Shown: positions 8,718 to 15,317, counted from the first letter of the stretch. The stretch: DNA of 19,786 nucleotides from Holophagaceae bacterium (GCA_003158505.1 PMJK01000061.1:1-19786), one strand, 5' to 3'. Notes: generated by a model not told the origin, from the sequence alone. Made by a program: numbers and translations.

Positions 8718-8719
8718 GG

Positions 8720-9799
8720 TTACTTCCCCCCCTTCACGGGTTCGGCGCTCATGCCGTTGCGGAGGGCGTTTTGGCCTGCCACTACCACCGACTCGTCACC
8801 GACGAGGCCGGAGCGCACCTGGATGCTCCGCCCGTACACGGCCCCCACTTCCACGCGCTTGGTGTAGACCCGCTGCTGATCGGGGAAGTACTGGAAGACC
8901 TGGGTGGCGCCTTGGGGATCCCTAACGATGGCTTCGGCAGGAAGGGTGAGCATATCCAGGCGCTGGGATCCGGTGATGGACACCTCGGCGACCATGCCCA
9001 ATTTGAGCTCCCGCTGATGGTTGGGAACGCTGACTCGCGCCATGTAGGTGCGCGTCGCCGGGTCAGCCGAAACGTTCACCACCCGCACGGTTCCCTGGAA
9101 GGAGCGGCCCGGCAAGGCGGGGATCGTGATGGAGGCGGACTGCCCCACCTTCACGAGCCTCACATCGGTCTCGGGAATCCCAACGTTCACTTCGATGGGA
9201 TCCATCTGCGCGATTTCAAAGACGGGCTGACCCGCACTCACCATGACGCCAGGCTCCAGCATCCGCCGGGCAATGAAACCGTTGATGGGAGCCACGAGCC
9301 GGGCTTCGGTCAGGTTCTTGCGAGCCACGCCTTCCCCTGCGATCGCCTGCTGAAGCTGCTGGCGGGAAGCATCCCGGGCGGCGGTGAATTTCGCGAAATC
9401 GTTGGGCGCCAGGCTCTGGCTGTCGAACAGTTGCTTCATGCGGTGGAATTCCTGTTCCGCCTGGTCCGCACCCGCCTTCGCCGCCGCCACCTGGGCACGA
9501 GCGGCTTCCAGGGCATGGGTGAGGTTCTCCGCGTCCAGAGTGGCCAGGGTCTGTCCCTTCCGTACCGGCTCGCCCTCCCTCAGAAGGACCTGGATTGCCC
9601 GGCCCGGCACCTGAAAAGCCACCATGGATGATCCGCCTTGGGGCATCAGGGTGCCGCTTACGCCAACGCGTTCCAGTTCCTGGACACGGGTGGGCTGGGC
9701 CACCACGATATTGGCCTTGGCGGTATCAACAGCCTCCCGGTGACTGCCGCAGGCAAGGATCAGGCAGAGGGGAGAAAGGAAGAGTAGTTTGTGTTGCAC
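8720..9799 (-). CDS. Periplasmic adaptor (membrane fusion protein) of the RND pump
   Basis: This is a HlyD/AcrA-type adaptor of about 359 residues. The order is a signal sequence with a probable lipobox cysteine (LILACGS, C17), a first lipoyl half (VAFQVPGRAIQVLLREGEPVRKGQTLATLD), an alpha-hairpin coiled coil at about 90-150, a second lipoyl half (ARLVAPINGFIARRMLEPGVMVSAGQPVFEI), a beta-barrel, and a membrane-proximal domain. It bridges the inner-membrane pump to the outer-membrane channel. The start chosen is GTG 9799, because AGGAG lies 6 bases upstream; an in-frame TTG at 9820 would overlap that site. It sits 24 bases after the STAS gene and 2 bases before the pump gene. The lipobox has Leu at -2, slightly atypical. 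Confidence 0.93.
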   Translation of the reverse strand: MQHKLLFLSPLCLILACGSHREAVDTAKANIVVAQPTRVQELERVGVSGTLMPQGGSSMVAFQVPGRAIQVLLREGEPVRKGQTLATLDAENLTHALEAARAQVAAAKAGADQAEQEFHRMKQLFDSQSLAPNDFAKFTAARDASRQQLQQAIAGEGVARKNLTEARLVAPINGFIARRMLEPGVMVSAGQPVFEIAQMDPIEVNVGIPETDVRLVKVGQSASITIPALPGRSFQGTVRVVNVSADPATRTYMARVSVPNHQRELKLGMVAEVSITGSQRLDMLTLPAEAIVRDPQGATQVFQYFPDQQRVYTKRVEVGAVYGRSIQVRSGLVGDESVVVAGQNALRNGMSAEPVKGGK

Positions 9800-9823
9800 G
9801 GTGTTCTCCTGGAATGGCAAGGA

Positions 9824-10108
9824 TTAGTCCTTGGAAAGGGATTCAACTTCCTCGATGACGGCTTCAATGAATGGGGTTGGGCCTTGCAGCGAACACCCGG
9901 CCCGGCGCATGGCCACGAGCACAGCCTTGCCGCGGGCGTCCACGAAGGAGACCTCGGACAAGTCCACATGCACCCCCCGGTGACCGGGAATGCGGGGCGA
10001 GAGATCCATCCAGACCGTGAACAGTTCGTCCACCCAGGGATGAATGAGCTTCCCTTCCAGGCGTAACCGCACGGCCTCTGATTCGTTTTCGACGTGGATT
10101 CTCAGCAC
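9824..10108 (-). CDS. Small STAS-domain protein heading the efflux operon
   Basis: This 94-residue protein looks like one STAS domain (SpoIIAA/MlaB-like fold): an N-terminal beta strand pair (VRLRLEGKLIHPWVDEL), then the core strand-turn-helix VHVDLSEVSFVDARGKAVLVAMRRAG. In anti-sigma antagonists the turn is D-S-x-G with a phosphorylated serine; here it is D-A-R-G, so the classical switch residue is absent, as in STAS proteins that act as structural partners. It starts at GTG 10108, with GGGAGG six bases upstream, and only about 18 bases from the predicted sigma-54 transcription start. As first gene of an efflux operon it may be a cytosolic partner for the pump or an unrelated regulator; its partner is unknown. 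Confidence 0.75.
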   Translation of the reverse strand: MLRIHVENESEAVRLRLEGKLIHPWVDELFTVWMDLSPRIPGHRGVHVDLSEVSFVDARGKAVLVAMRRAGCSLQGPTPFIEAVIEEVESLSKD

Positions 10109-10155
10109 CCCGGACCTCCCTTCATGGAGTCCTTAGGGCACACCCGATGCCAATT
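10104..10155. repeat. Duplicated promoter/leader segment, copy B
   Basis: This segment aligns with 13030-13080. By eye there are about eight differences over some 52 bases, including one single-base indel. It covers the GTG start, ribosome site and sigma-54 promoter of the STAS operon. Further similarity resumes in the upstream element at 10242-10271 and in the activator remnant, so a larger cassette was duplicated and then diverged. Confidence 0.75.
10126..10155 (-). promoter_or_regulatory. Sigma-54 promoter of the STAS-RND operon
   Basis: On the minus strand the sequence reads TTGGCATCGGGTGTGC. The GG of the -24 box is at 10151-10150 and the GC of the -12 box at 10139-10138, with exactly 10 bases between them as sigma-54 requires (consensus YTGGCACG-N4-TTGC). 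The predicted transcription start is near 10126, 18 bases before the GTG of the STAS gene. AT-rich DNA lies just upstream (10170-10200). Confidence 0.8.
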
Positions 10156-10241
10156 CTCTGAAAACGATTTAGGTTGTTATATATTAAAACTTAAAGCACT
10201 AGGACCTTCTTCCGGGCCCACAATGATGGTGCTGATCCAAG

Positions 10242-10271
10242 ACGACATGGAGTCGCGCGACTTCATTTCGT
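10242..10271. promoter_or_regulatory. Upstream activating sequence for the STAS-RND promoter
   Basis: This 30-bp imperfect inverted repeat has left arm ACGACATGGAGTC and right arm GACTTCATTTCGT around GCGC, with two mismatches between arms. It contains the perfect core palindrome AGTCGCGCGACT. Its centre is about 130 bp upstream of the predicted start. It closely matches the element at 13165-13194, so it is a candidate binding site for the Fis-type domain of the local sigma-54 activator. It overlaps the stop codon of the activator relic. Confidence 0.7.
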
Positions 10272-10415
10272 CACTTGGTTCGGTCGAGGCCGAATCGCGT
10301 CGTCTTGGCGTGAAGGGTCATGCGCCGTTGGCCGAGTGAGCAGCAGCTCCATCGGCTCCACCCACCGCGCCACCACTCGCATTCAGTGCCACCAGGACGA
10401 ATTGGCATTTCGCAT
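10271..10415 (-). pseudogene. Decayed 3' end of a second sigma-54 activator gene
   Basis: On the minus strand, sequence ending in the TGA at 10273-10271 reads MTLHAKTTRFGLDRTK, matching TTLHSKMKRLGLDRDK at the end of the activator encoded at 13194-14867. In another frame just upstream it reads LNASGGAVGGADGAAA, matching LKASGGAVGGPNGAAA of the same protein. A frameshift therefore separates two halves of a Fis-type helix-turn-helix, and homology fades beyond about 10415. This is the tail of a lost paralogous activator. Its retention may be explained by the upstream activating sequence that overlaps its end. Confidence 0.8.
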
Positions 10416-10628
10416 TCCCGAGCAACTTCCAGATGCCCGACCCGGAGTAATGCCTGCCCCAACCCTGGAGTCCCGCGTGCTGGGCCCCACATACGGGTCT
10501 TCCGGTATTCCGTAAGGAGGAGGGTAAGGCCGGGTGCCTAGGCGCAGGTCAGTATCCAAAGAAAGTCACGCCGCAAAGGGTGGACAGCATGGTGTCTCAC
10601 ACAACGGCTTTCCCGTCGGCTTTCCCCT

Positions 10629-11936
10629 TCAGAACTGAAAAGGATGCCCCACCATCATTTGCACCGCGGTCTGCTCCGGGGAGCGGACGAAGTCGATCCG
10701 CGCGATCAGGCCCTTGGCCAGGAACCGCACGCCCAGCCCGGCATCCCACTTGAGGGCGCTGGACCACTGCATGAACTGCCAGGCAGGGGCGACCCGACCC
10801 GCCTCGACGAAGGCCACCAACTGGATCCATTGGACGCCCAGCCGGCGCTGGATCCAGGGCAGGCCCTCGAAGGGATTCCATTCTGGAATGGCGCGGAACT
10901 CTGCCGCCGCGGAGGCGGCGGTCTTGTCGCTGAAGCGCTCGGTGGGATAGCCGCGCAGGCGCCACAAGCCGCCCAGGGTGGCACCGGTGTATCCCGGGGG
11001 TCCATGGCGCACGGTGCCGTCCGGGTTGGTTTCCCAGGTGGGCGAGTAGGCCGTCCAGAAATCCAGGGCTAGCACCTGCTGGCGGATCCCCGCGGACTGT
11101 GCGAGAGGGTGGTACCAGTCGGCCTCCCCTTCCACCACGGTCCAGGAACCGGAACTGCCGGCAGCGCCCCAGTCGCGCGAGACCCGGGTGCGTATCGACC
11201 CGCCGTTGCTCGGGTTGTCCGGGTAGTCACGGTTGTCCCAGAAGATCGATCCGTCCAGACCGCTGGTCCGGCGCGAGGAGTGGATGTCGACCTCTGAACT
11301 GGTCACTCGCAGGGAACGGTAGAACGGTTGCAGTTCCAGGAAGGTCTTGCCGCTCTCCAGGGGATTCCAGGAATCCCCGCCGGTGGCTCCGGAAACCGGC
11401 AGTCCGTCCACGAACCGGTAAGGGCTAACGGCTAGGTCCCTGCCGTGTCCGATGGGAAGCAGGTACTTGAACCGCAACTGCGTGAAGAGGTCCTGGCCGT
11501 TGCCGGTGATGTAGTTGTCCGGATGGGAATCGTTGCTGCCGGAGCGTTCCTTCGGGTAGGCCGGATTCCCGTCCACATAGGCGCGGTTGTCTGCAAAATT
11601 ACCCAGCGAGACCCAGGGATCCAGGAACAGGCGCTCCGTGCCGGGCATCCGGATATCACGCCCCATGAAGAAACCCATCACCGACCCCTTGCTGCCGACC
11701 ATGACCGTGCCCAGCACCCGCGCCTGCGGCTGGGGATAGCCGGACCGGAAGGTGACATACCCTGCTGCCGCGCCAAAGAATTCGCTGTAGAAGGCGAAGG
11801 GCACGTTCACCGCCCGATCGGCATCGGCCGACGCTGGAACCACCTGTGGTTCCTCGACGGTCCCAGCGATGGCCCAAGTGCAGAGCACGCTCAGGAGCAG
11901 GGAGTAGAGTGACGAAATTCCCATGATGGTATCCAT
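10629..11936 (-). CDS. BamA/TamA-like (Omp85-type) outer-membrane barrel protein
   Basis: The product is about 435 residues if it starts at ATG 11936 (MDTIMGISSLYSLLLSVLCTWAIAG, a signal peptide); ATG 11924 is an alternative, and neither has a clear ribosome site. The C-terminal third resembles bacterial surface antigen (D15/Omp85) barrels: WRLRGYPTERF is the RGY motif, followed by AAEFRAI and VAFVEAGRV strands, ending in VGHPFQF with a terminal Phe for BAM recognition. No POTRA domains are evident, so it is a barrel-only member rather than BamA itself. Upstream lies a fragment of a DUF4136 gene fused out of context, so the original 5' leader has probably been replaced. Cargo or function is unknown; surface-exposed structural protein is the safest call. 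Confidence 0.75.
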   Translation of the reverse strand: MDTIMGISSLYSLLLSVLCTWAIAGTVEEPQVVPASADADRAVNVPFAFYSEFFGAAAGYVTFRSGYPQPQARVLGTVMVGSKGSVMGFFMGRDIRMPGTERLFLDPWVSLGNFADNRAYVDGNPAYPKERSGSNDSHPDNYITGNGQDLFTQLRFKYLLPIGHGRDLAVSPYRFVDGLPVSGATGGDSWNPLESGKTFLELQPFYRSLRVTSSEVDIHSSRRTSGLDGSIFWDNRDYPDNPSNGGSIRTRVSRDWGAAGSSGSWTVVEGEADWYHPLAQSAGIRQQVLALDFWTAYSPTWETNPDGTVRHGPPGYTGATLGGLWRLRGYPTERFSDKTAASAAAEFRAIPEWNPFEGLPWIQRRLGVQWIQLVAFVEAGRVAPAWQFMQWSSALKWDAGLGVRFLAKGLIARIDFVRSPEQTAVQMMVGHPFQF

Positions 11937-11958
11937 GAGGAGGAGGGATAGGCCGGGA

Positions 11959-12045
11959 GCCCAGGATGATTCGGACATCCGCCACCATGGGCGAAGCCGG
12001 TCGGTACCCTTTCTCCAGGAGCCGGTCAAACGCGAGTGGCTTCAA
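11959..12045 (-). pseudogene. Fragment of a second DUF4136 gene
   Basis: On the minus strand this stretch reads LKPLAFDRLLEKGYRPASP then ADVRIIL, closely matching LKPLISDRLMEKGYWLASP and ADVRIIL in the intact DUF4136 protein at 12405-13034. Only about 29 codons survive. Similarity stops on the upstream side near 12045 and on the downstream side just before the BamA-like gene. This is a truncated tandem paralogue interrupted by unrelated sequence. Confidence 0.8.
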
Positions 12046-12053
12046 CGTGTCGC

Positions 12054-12305
12054 TTACGATCCATGACTTCGCTCGCCGAAGGAGTCTCCAAATCCACCAC
12101 CGGATTGATGCCGTTGTAGCTCCTCCGAGGCGCTTGACGCTCTATTCCAACGGCGAAGGGTTGGTTTCGGATTGTCTGCTCGACCCGATCCATTGCTTCC
12201 ACAGTCCTCGCAGGCCAGCTTGATGATCTTAAGCTCGAAGTCGCCGTAGTAGGGCCCCTCATACCACCCGAGGTCCTTGCATTTGGGGCAGCCGGGGTTC
12301 GTCAC
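12054..12305 (-). CDS. Small zinc-ribbon protein, possibly decayed at its 3' end
   Basis: This 83-codon frame starts with GTG 12305, which overlaps the TGA of the preceding mini-ORF (GTGA overlap). The N-terminal half has two cysteine pairs, CPKC and CEDC, spaced by about 24 residues, with G/Y-rich sequence between them (DLGWYEGPYYGDFELKIIKL). This fits a small zinc ribbon. The last half (after about residue 42) is low-complexity and Ser/Gly/Arg-rich and may be out-of-frame decay. I do not recognise the family. Coupled tiny genes like this are common in phages and other mobile DNA. Confidence 0.45.
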   Translation of the reverse strand: MTNPGCPKCKDLGWYEGPYYGDFELKIIKLACEDCGSNGSGRADNPKPTLRRWNRASSASEELQRHQSGGGFGDSFGERSHGS

Positions 12306-12400
12306 AGCAGCCCCCGGATGGCGTCGAACACGAGGGCCACGCCCATGGAGGCGATGACATAGAGCTGAAGGCCGGGGAGGAAATTCAGGAAACGCTTCAT
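12302..12400 (-). CDS. 32-residue single-helix membrane peptide
   Basis: The ATG at 12400 follows GGTGA by four bases and opens a 32-residue frame, MKRFLNFLPGLQLYVIASMG followed by VALVFDAIRGLL. A short basic start and one hydrophobic helix suggest a membrane peptide. Its TGA overlaps the GTG start of the zinc-ribbon gene. I cannot name a family. The open frame just upstream of it (ending at 12415) also reads like protein, ILSAKVPDGKFFSPTCRLVW, as if the whole strip from about 12045 to 12500 came from another locus. Confidence 0.4.
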   Translation of the reverse strand: MKRFLNFLPGLQLYVIASMGVALVFDAIRGLL

Positions 12401-12404
12401 GATT

Positions 12405-13034
12405 TCACCAGTAGCTAGGCCCAGACCAGGCGGCAGGTCGGGGAGAAGAATTTCCCGTCGGGCACCTTTGCGCTGAGGATGATGGTGGGCAGTCGGATCC
12501 GGTGTGAGGTGGAATGAGGTCCAGCAGCCCCGCCAAAGTGGGTTGATTCGCCACCCCTTGAATCGGATCTATCTGGTACGGAATTTCGGCACGCCCCGAC
12601 CATAACTTCCGCGAGGTGGATCGCTCGACCATCTCAAAGATCGTGATCCGGGAACGTGGGGTCGACTCCTCGGTGAAGGTGGTCAGGATGATTCGAACAT
12701 CCGCCTCCTGAGGCGAGGCCAGCCAGTAACCCTTCTCCATGAGTCGGTCAGATATTAGTGGCTTCAGCTCCTCGAAGGGAATGGGGCGCATGTTCCAAAT
12801 GTAGAGCTCGGGATCTGGCTGACTGTCGATGCTGAAGGTCTTCAGCGTGGTAAGGCGATCCTTCTCAATGGTGGTGCCGGTGAAATCAGGTCCCCTGCAT
12901 GACAGCAGAGCCTGGAGCAGAATCAGGGCAAACAGAAATGCCACGATTCGAATCAGGATTCGCCCATCTGGCCTTCGATGACCACCGGCCAGTCGGACGG
13001 CATCTCGCCTGTTCTTGAGGAGGAATAACAGCAC
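12405..13034 (-). CDS. DUF4136-family lipoprotein with an aberrant C-terminal tail
   Basis: The 209-residue product has a signal sequence ending in a canonical lipobox (ALLSC, C46), so the mature protein is probably a lipidated periplasmic or outer-membrane protein. The DUF4136 domain follows: LTTLKTFSID, then ELKPLISDRLMEKGYWLASPQEADVRIIL, then a beta-rich half with RKLWSGRAEI. Its natural end is near LLDLIPPH (about residue 177), where family members usually stop. The last 32 residues are Ser/Pro-rich and out of register with a better reading frame, so the native stop was probably lost at a junction near 12500. Start GTG 13034 lies 17 bases from the predicted sigma-54 start with GGAGAT upstream. 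The molecular function of DUF4136 is not established. Confidence 0.75.
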   Translation of the reverse strand: MLLFLLKNRRDAVRLAGGHRRPDGRILIRIVAFLFALILLQALLSCRGPDFTGTTIEKDRLTTLKTFSIDSQPDPELYIWNMRPIPFEELKPLISDRLMEKGYWLASPQEADVRIILTTFTEESTPRSRITIFEMVERSTSRKLWSGRAEIPYQIDPIQGVANQPTLAGLLDLIPPHTGSDCPPSSSAQRCPTGNSSPRPAAWSGPSYW

Positions 13035-13080
13035 CCAGGATCTCCAATCATGGATTCCTTGGGCACGCCCGATGCCAATC
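13030..13080. repeat. Duplicated promoter/leader segment, copy A
   Basis: This is the partner of 10104-10155. It contains the GTG start context, ribosome site and sigma-54 promoter of the DUF4136 gene. The downstream coding sequences are unrelated (lipoprotein here, STAS protein there), so only the regulatory region and the adjoining activator tail were shared. Confidence 0.75.
13051..13080 (-). promoter_or_regulatory. Sigma-54 promoter of the DUF4136 gene
   Basis: On the minus strand the sequence reads TTGGCATCGGGCGTGC. The -24 GG is at 13076-13075 and the -12 GC at 13064-13063, with the canonical 10-base spacing. The predicted start is near 13051, 17 bases before the GTG. AT-rich DNA containing an AAACCC/GGGTTT inverted repeat lies between this promoter and its upstream element. 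Confidence 0.8.
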
Positions 13081-13164
13081 TGCGGATATTGTTTAAACCC
13101 TTATTCTATTGGGTTTCAATTCGAAGTTGGCAGCTGTATTCAACGACAACACTGCCTCGGCGAG

Positions 13165-13194
13165 ACGAAATGAAGTCTGACGACTACATTTCGT
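13165..13194. promoter_or_regulatory. Upstream activating sequence at the 3' end of the activator gene
   Basis: The left arm ACGAAATGAAGTC (13165-13177) and right arm GACTACATTTCGT (13182-13194) form a 13-bp inverted repeat with one mismatch around TGAC. The centre is about 128.5 bp upstream of the predicted DUF4136 transcription start, a typical distance for NtrC-family binding sites. It touches the activator's TGA, so it could also act as a transcript-end hairpin, but it has no T-tract, and the copy at 10242-10271 keeps the same position relative to a promoter. Confidence 0.7.
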
Positions 13195-14867
13195 CACTTG
13201 TCCCGATCGAGACCGAGCCGCTTCATCTTGGAGTGCAAGGTCGTGCGTTTCAGGCCAAGACGCGCTGCGGCGCCGTTTGGTCCCCCCACCGCGCCGCCAC
13301 TCGCCTTCAGGGCATCCAGGATGCCCTGACGTTCCAGGTCTTCGTAGCTCTGGGTGGTGGCGACCGGTGAGTGGTCCGCCGGAAGTGCCATCTCGCTCAT
13401 GGGCACCCGCAAATCCGGACCTGGGCTGAGGATCACCGAGCGCTCGACCAGGTTTTGCAACTCCCGGATGTTCCCAGGCCAGGGCCATCGGACCAGGAAT
13501 TCCATGGTCTCACCGGGAATGCGCGCGATGCGCCTGTCCATAGCTCTGGCGTACTTCTGTGTGAAATAACGGACCAGGTTGGGGATGTCCTCCTTGCGAT
13601 CCCGCAGCGGCGGAACCCGGACGGGAAACACATTCAGGCGGTAGAACAAATCCCGGCGGAAACTCCCGCTCTCGACCATCTGGGCCAGATCCCGATGGGT
13701 GGCGGCGATCAGCCGCACATCGACTCGAAGGGTCTGAGTGCTGCCCAGGCGTTCAAACTCGCGTTCCTGAATGGCGCGCAGAAGTTTTGGTTGGAGTTCC
13801 AGGGGCAGGTCGCCGATCTCATCCAGGAACAGGGAACCCAGGTGGGCCAGTTCGAAACGGCCCACCTTGCGGGCGATGGCCCCGGTGAAGGCTCCCCGTT
13901 CGTGGCCGAACAGCTCACTCTCCACCAACCCCAGGGGAATGGCCGAGCAATTGAGCTTCACGAAGGTGCGCGCCTTCCGTCGGCTCCGCTCATGGATGGC
14001 TCGCGCCAGCAGTTCCTTGCCTGTTCCGGTTTCTCCCAGCAGGAGCACCGTGGCGTCGGAAGGGGCCACCGTTTCGATCTGTTGCAGGACCTTGGCAAAG
14101 GAGGGGCTGGCCCCGACCATCTCCTGAGTCGAGAAGTCTTGGGCCACTTCCTCTTCCAAGTAGAGCTTTTCTTCCACCAGCTTGTCGCGAGAGTGGCGAA
14201 TGTCCTGGAAGGCCATGGCATTGTCCAGGGCGAGGGCGATCTGGCCCGCGACGAGCCCCAGCAGGCGCAGGTTGGCGCCTTCAAAGTGATGTTCCTTCTG
14301 GCTGCCCAGGCCCATCACCCCAAGTAGCCTGCCCTTGGAGTACAGCGGAACGAGGCAGATGGACTGGATATGCTCCTGTTTAAGCAGCCGAGCGAGTTCG
14401 GACTGCTGGATGGCGGCGATCCTTTCCGGTCCGACAATTTCGATCTGTTTGGCATCCTGTCCCATGAAGATCCGTTCGAGGGATTCGGGGATCTGGTCAC
14501 CGATCTTGAACTGCCAAAGAGACAGCGGAAAGTCCATGAGCCGAAGCCGCTCCATGGCACCGTTCGACTCCGACGTTGTTAGGGTCATGAAGTCGTGGTG
14601 CGTGCGCTCCCACAAGGCCGAGGAGATGGCCCCGAACAGCTCCTCCGGATCCAGGTTGTTCAAAAGCAACTGGTTGATGTGCAGCACCAGATTCTGCTCG
14701 TCGCGTTCCTGCGTCAGCTCGTCCAGGCGTCGACGGAGATCCTCGAGCATCGTCAGTTTGCGCAACGTGACTCGCCCCCCACGGGAGCCGGCGGGCCTCT
14801 GTCCTCCCGCGCTCTGACGCGTAGATCGGCCTTGGCGGGGGTGAGGTGGCACGTGATCCTCTTGCAT
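13194..14867 (-). CDS. Sigma-54-dependent activator (GAF, AAA+, Fis-type HTH)
   Basis: This 557-residue bacterial enhancer-binding protein has, in order, a GAF-type sensor domain at about 60-215 after a short coiled segment, a linker coiled coil at about 225-245, an AAA+ domain at about 250-480, and a C-terminal Fis-type helix-turn-helix at about 513-557. Visible motifs are Walker A GETGTGKE (278-285), the sigma-54-contacting GAFTGA loop (325-330), Walker B LFLDEIGD (346-353) and WPWPGNIRELQNLVER. There is no receiver domain, so a small ligand sensed by GAF (as in FhlA/NorR-like proteins) rather than phosphorylation is expected. The ATG has AAGGA six bases upstream. Three sigma-54 promoters nearby are its probable targets. 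Confidence 0.93.
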   Translation of the reverse strand: MQEDHVPPHPRQGRSTRQSAGGQRPAGSRGGRVTLRKLTMLEDLRRRLDELTQERDEQNLVLHINQLLLNNLDPEELFGAISSALWERTHHDFMTLTTSESNGAMERLRLMDFPLSLWQFKIGDQIPESLERIFMGQDAKQIEIVGPERIAAIQQSELARLLKQEHIQSICLVPLYSKGRLLGVMGLGSQKEHHFEGANLRLLGLVAGQIALALDNAMAFQDIRHSRDKLVEEKLYLEEEVAQDFSTQEMVGASPSFAKVLQQIETVAPSDATVLLLGETGTGKELLARAIHERSRRKARTFVKLNCSAIPLGLVESELFGHERGAFTGAIARKVGRFELAHLGSLFLDEIGDLPLELQPKLLRAIQEREFERLGSTQTLRVDVRLIAATHRDLAQMVESGSFRRDLFYRLNVFPVRVPPLRDRKEDIPNLVRYFTQKYARAMDRRIARIPGETMEFLVRWPWPGNIRELQNLVERSVILSPGPDLRVPMSEMALPADHSPVATTQSYEDLERQGILDALKASGGAVGGPNGAAARLGLKRTTLHSKMKRLGLDRDK

Positions 14868-15053
14868 ATGGCATCCTTCACCGGGGTTATTTCATCGGGA
14901 CAGGATCGAGATCCACAAACCACCATTTTCGACCCGTATTGCCATGAGACGGGAGGGTCGACCACCTGAGTGTTCAAGCTCAGCGCGTGGATTGGGACCA
15001 ATGCGCCGGGCCGTGCTGATGAACGGCAGGCCGCCAGTTAAGGTCGGTCAGTG

Positions 15054-15080
15054 ACGATATAGAGTCGTCGCGACGAAATC
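15054..15080. promoter_or_regulatory. Candidate upstream activating sequence for the MscS-patatin operon
   Basis: The left arm ACGATATAGAGTC (15054-15066) matches the arm ACGAAATGAAGTC of the 13165 element at 10 of 13 positions. A perfect 12-bp palindrome TCGTCGCGACGA follows at 15065-15076. The right arm is not a full match. The position is nevertheless equivalent: the element centre is about 128.5 bp upstream of the predicted transcription start, as at the DUF4136 promoter. Confidence 0.55.
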
Positions 15081-15169
15081 AAGCCACTGAATCGCTTCCT
15101 GGACGAGGACGCATGGATTACAAGTTACCTAATTTTTAATTTTATTTAATTTATCGAACAGACTCTCGC

Positions 15170-15197
15170 TTGGCATCTTACCTGCCCTGACTGCACC
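15170..15197 (+). promoter_or_regulatory. Sigma-54 promoter of the MscS-patatin operon
   Basis: The sequence TTGGCATCTTACCTGC places GG at 15172-15173 and GC at 15184-15185, exactly 10 bases apart. The predicted start is near 15197. An AT-rich tract (15129-15154) lies between this promoter and the upstream element, where a bending protein such as IHF commonly binds in this promoter class; no good IHF consensus match was found. Confidence 0.8.
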
Positions 15198-15218
15198 GAT
15201 CCGATTTGGAGGTGAGTT

Positions 15219-15317
15219 GTGGGGCAGGTTCATGTGGTTGTCCTGGTCGGATCCGGCAATTGGGGGTGCGATCTGCCTGTTTCTGTAAGCCGGGTTCAAC
15301 CATGTTCAGGGATCTGA
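15219..15317 (+). CDS. Possible leader peptide overlapping the MscS start
   Basis: A strong ribosome site (GGAGG at 15208-15212) lies six bases upstream of GTG 15219. It opens a 32-residue frame that ends at TGA 15315-15317, just past the out-of-frame ATG 15302 of the channel gene. The channel ATG itself lacks a good ribosome site, so translation of the leader could deliver ribosomes to it. The peptide begins MGQVHVVVLVGSG and matches nothing I recognise. It could be chance. Confidence 0.35.
   Translation: MGQVHVVVLVGSGNWGCDLPVSVSRVQPCSGI

Noticed and set aside
11937..12029. Upstream extension of the BamA-like protein
   Set aside because: It overlaps the DUF4136 fragment in another frame and precedes a natural signal peptide. 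A TTG start there is not supported.
15121..15156. IHF binding site in the AT-rich tract
   Set aside because: The tract is suggestive by location, but no clear match to the IHF consensus was found, so it is not called.
15206..15301. N-terminal extension of the MscS protein
   Set aside because: It reads as a Cys-rich stretch unlike MscS termini, and its TTG start lies on the ribosome site itself.
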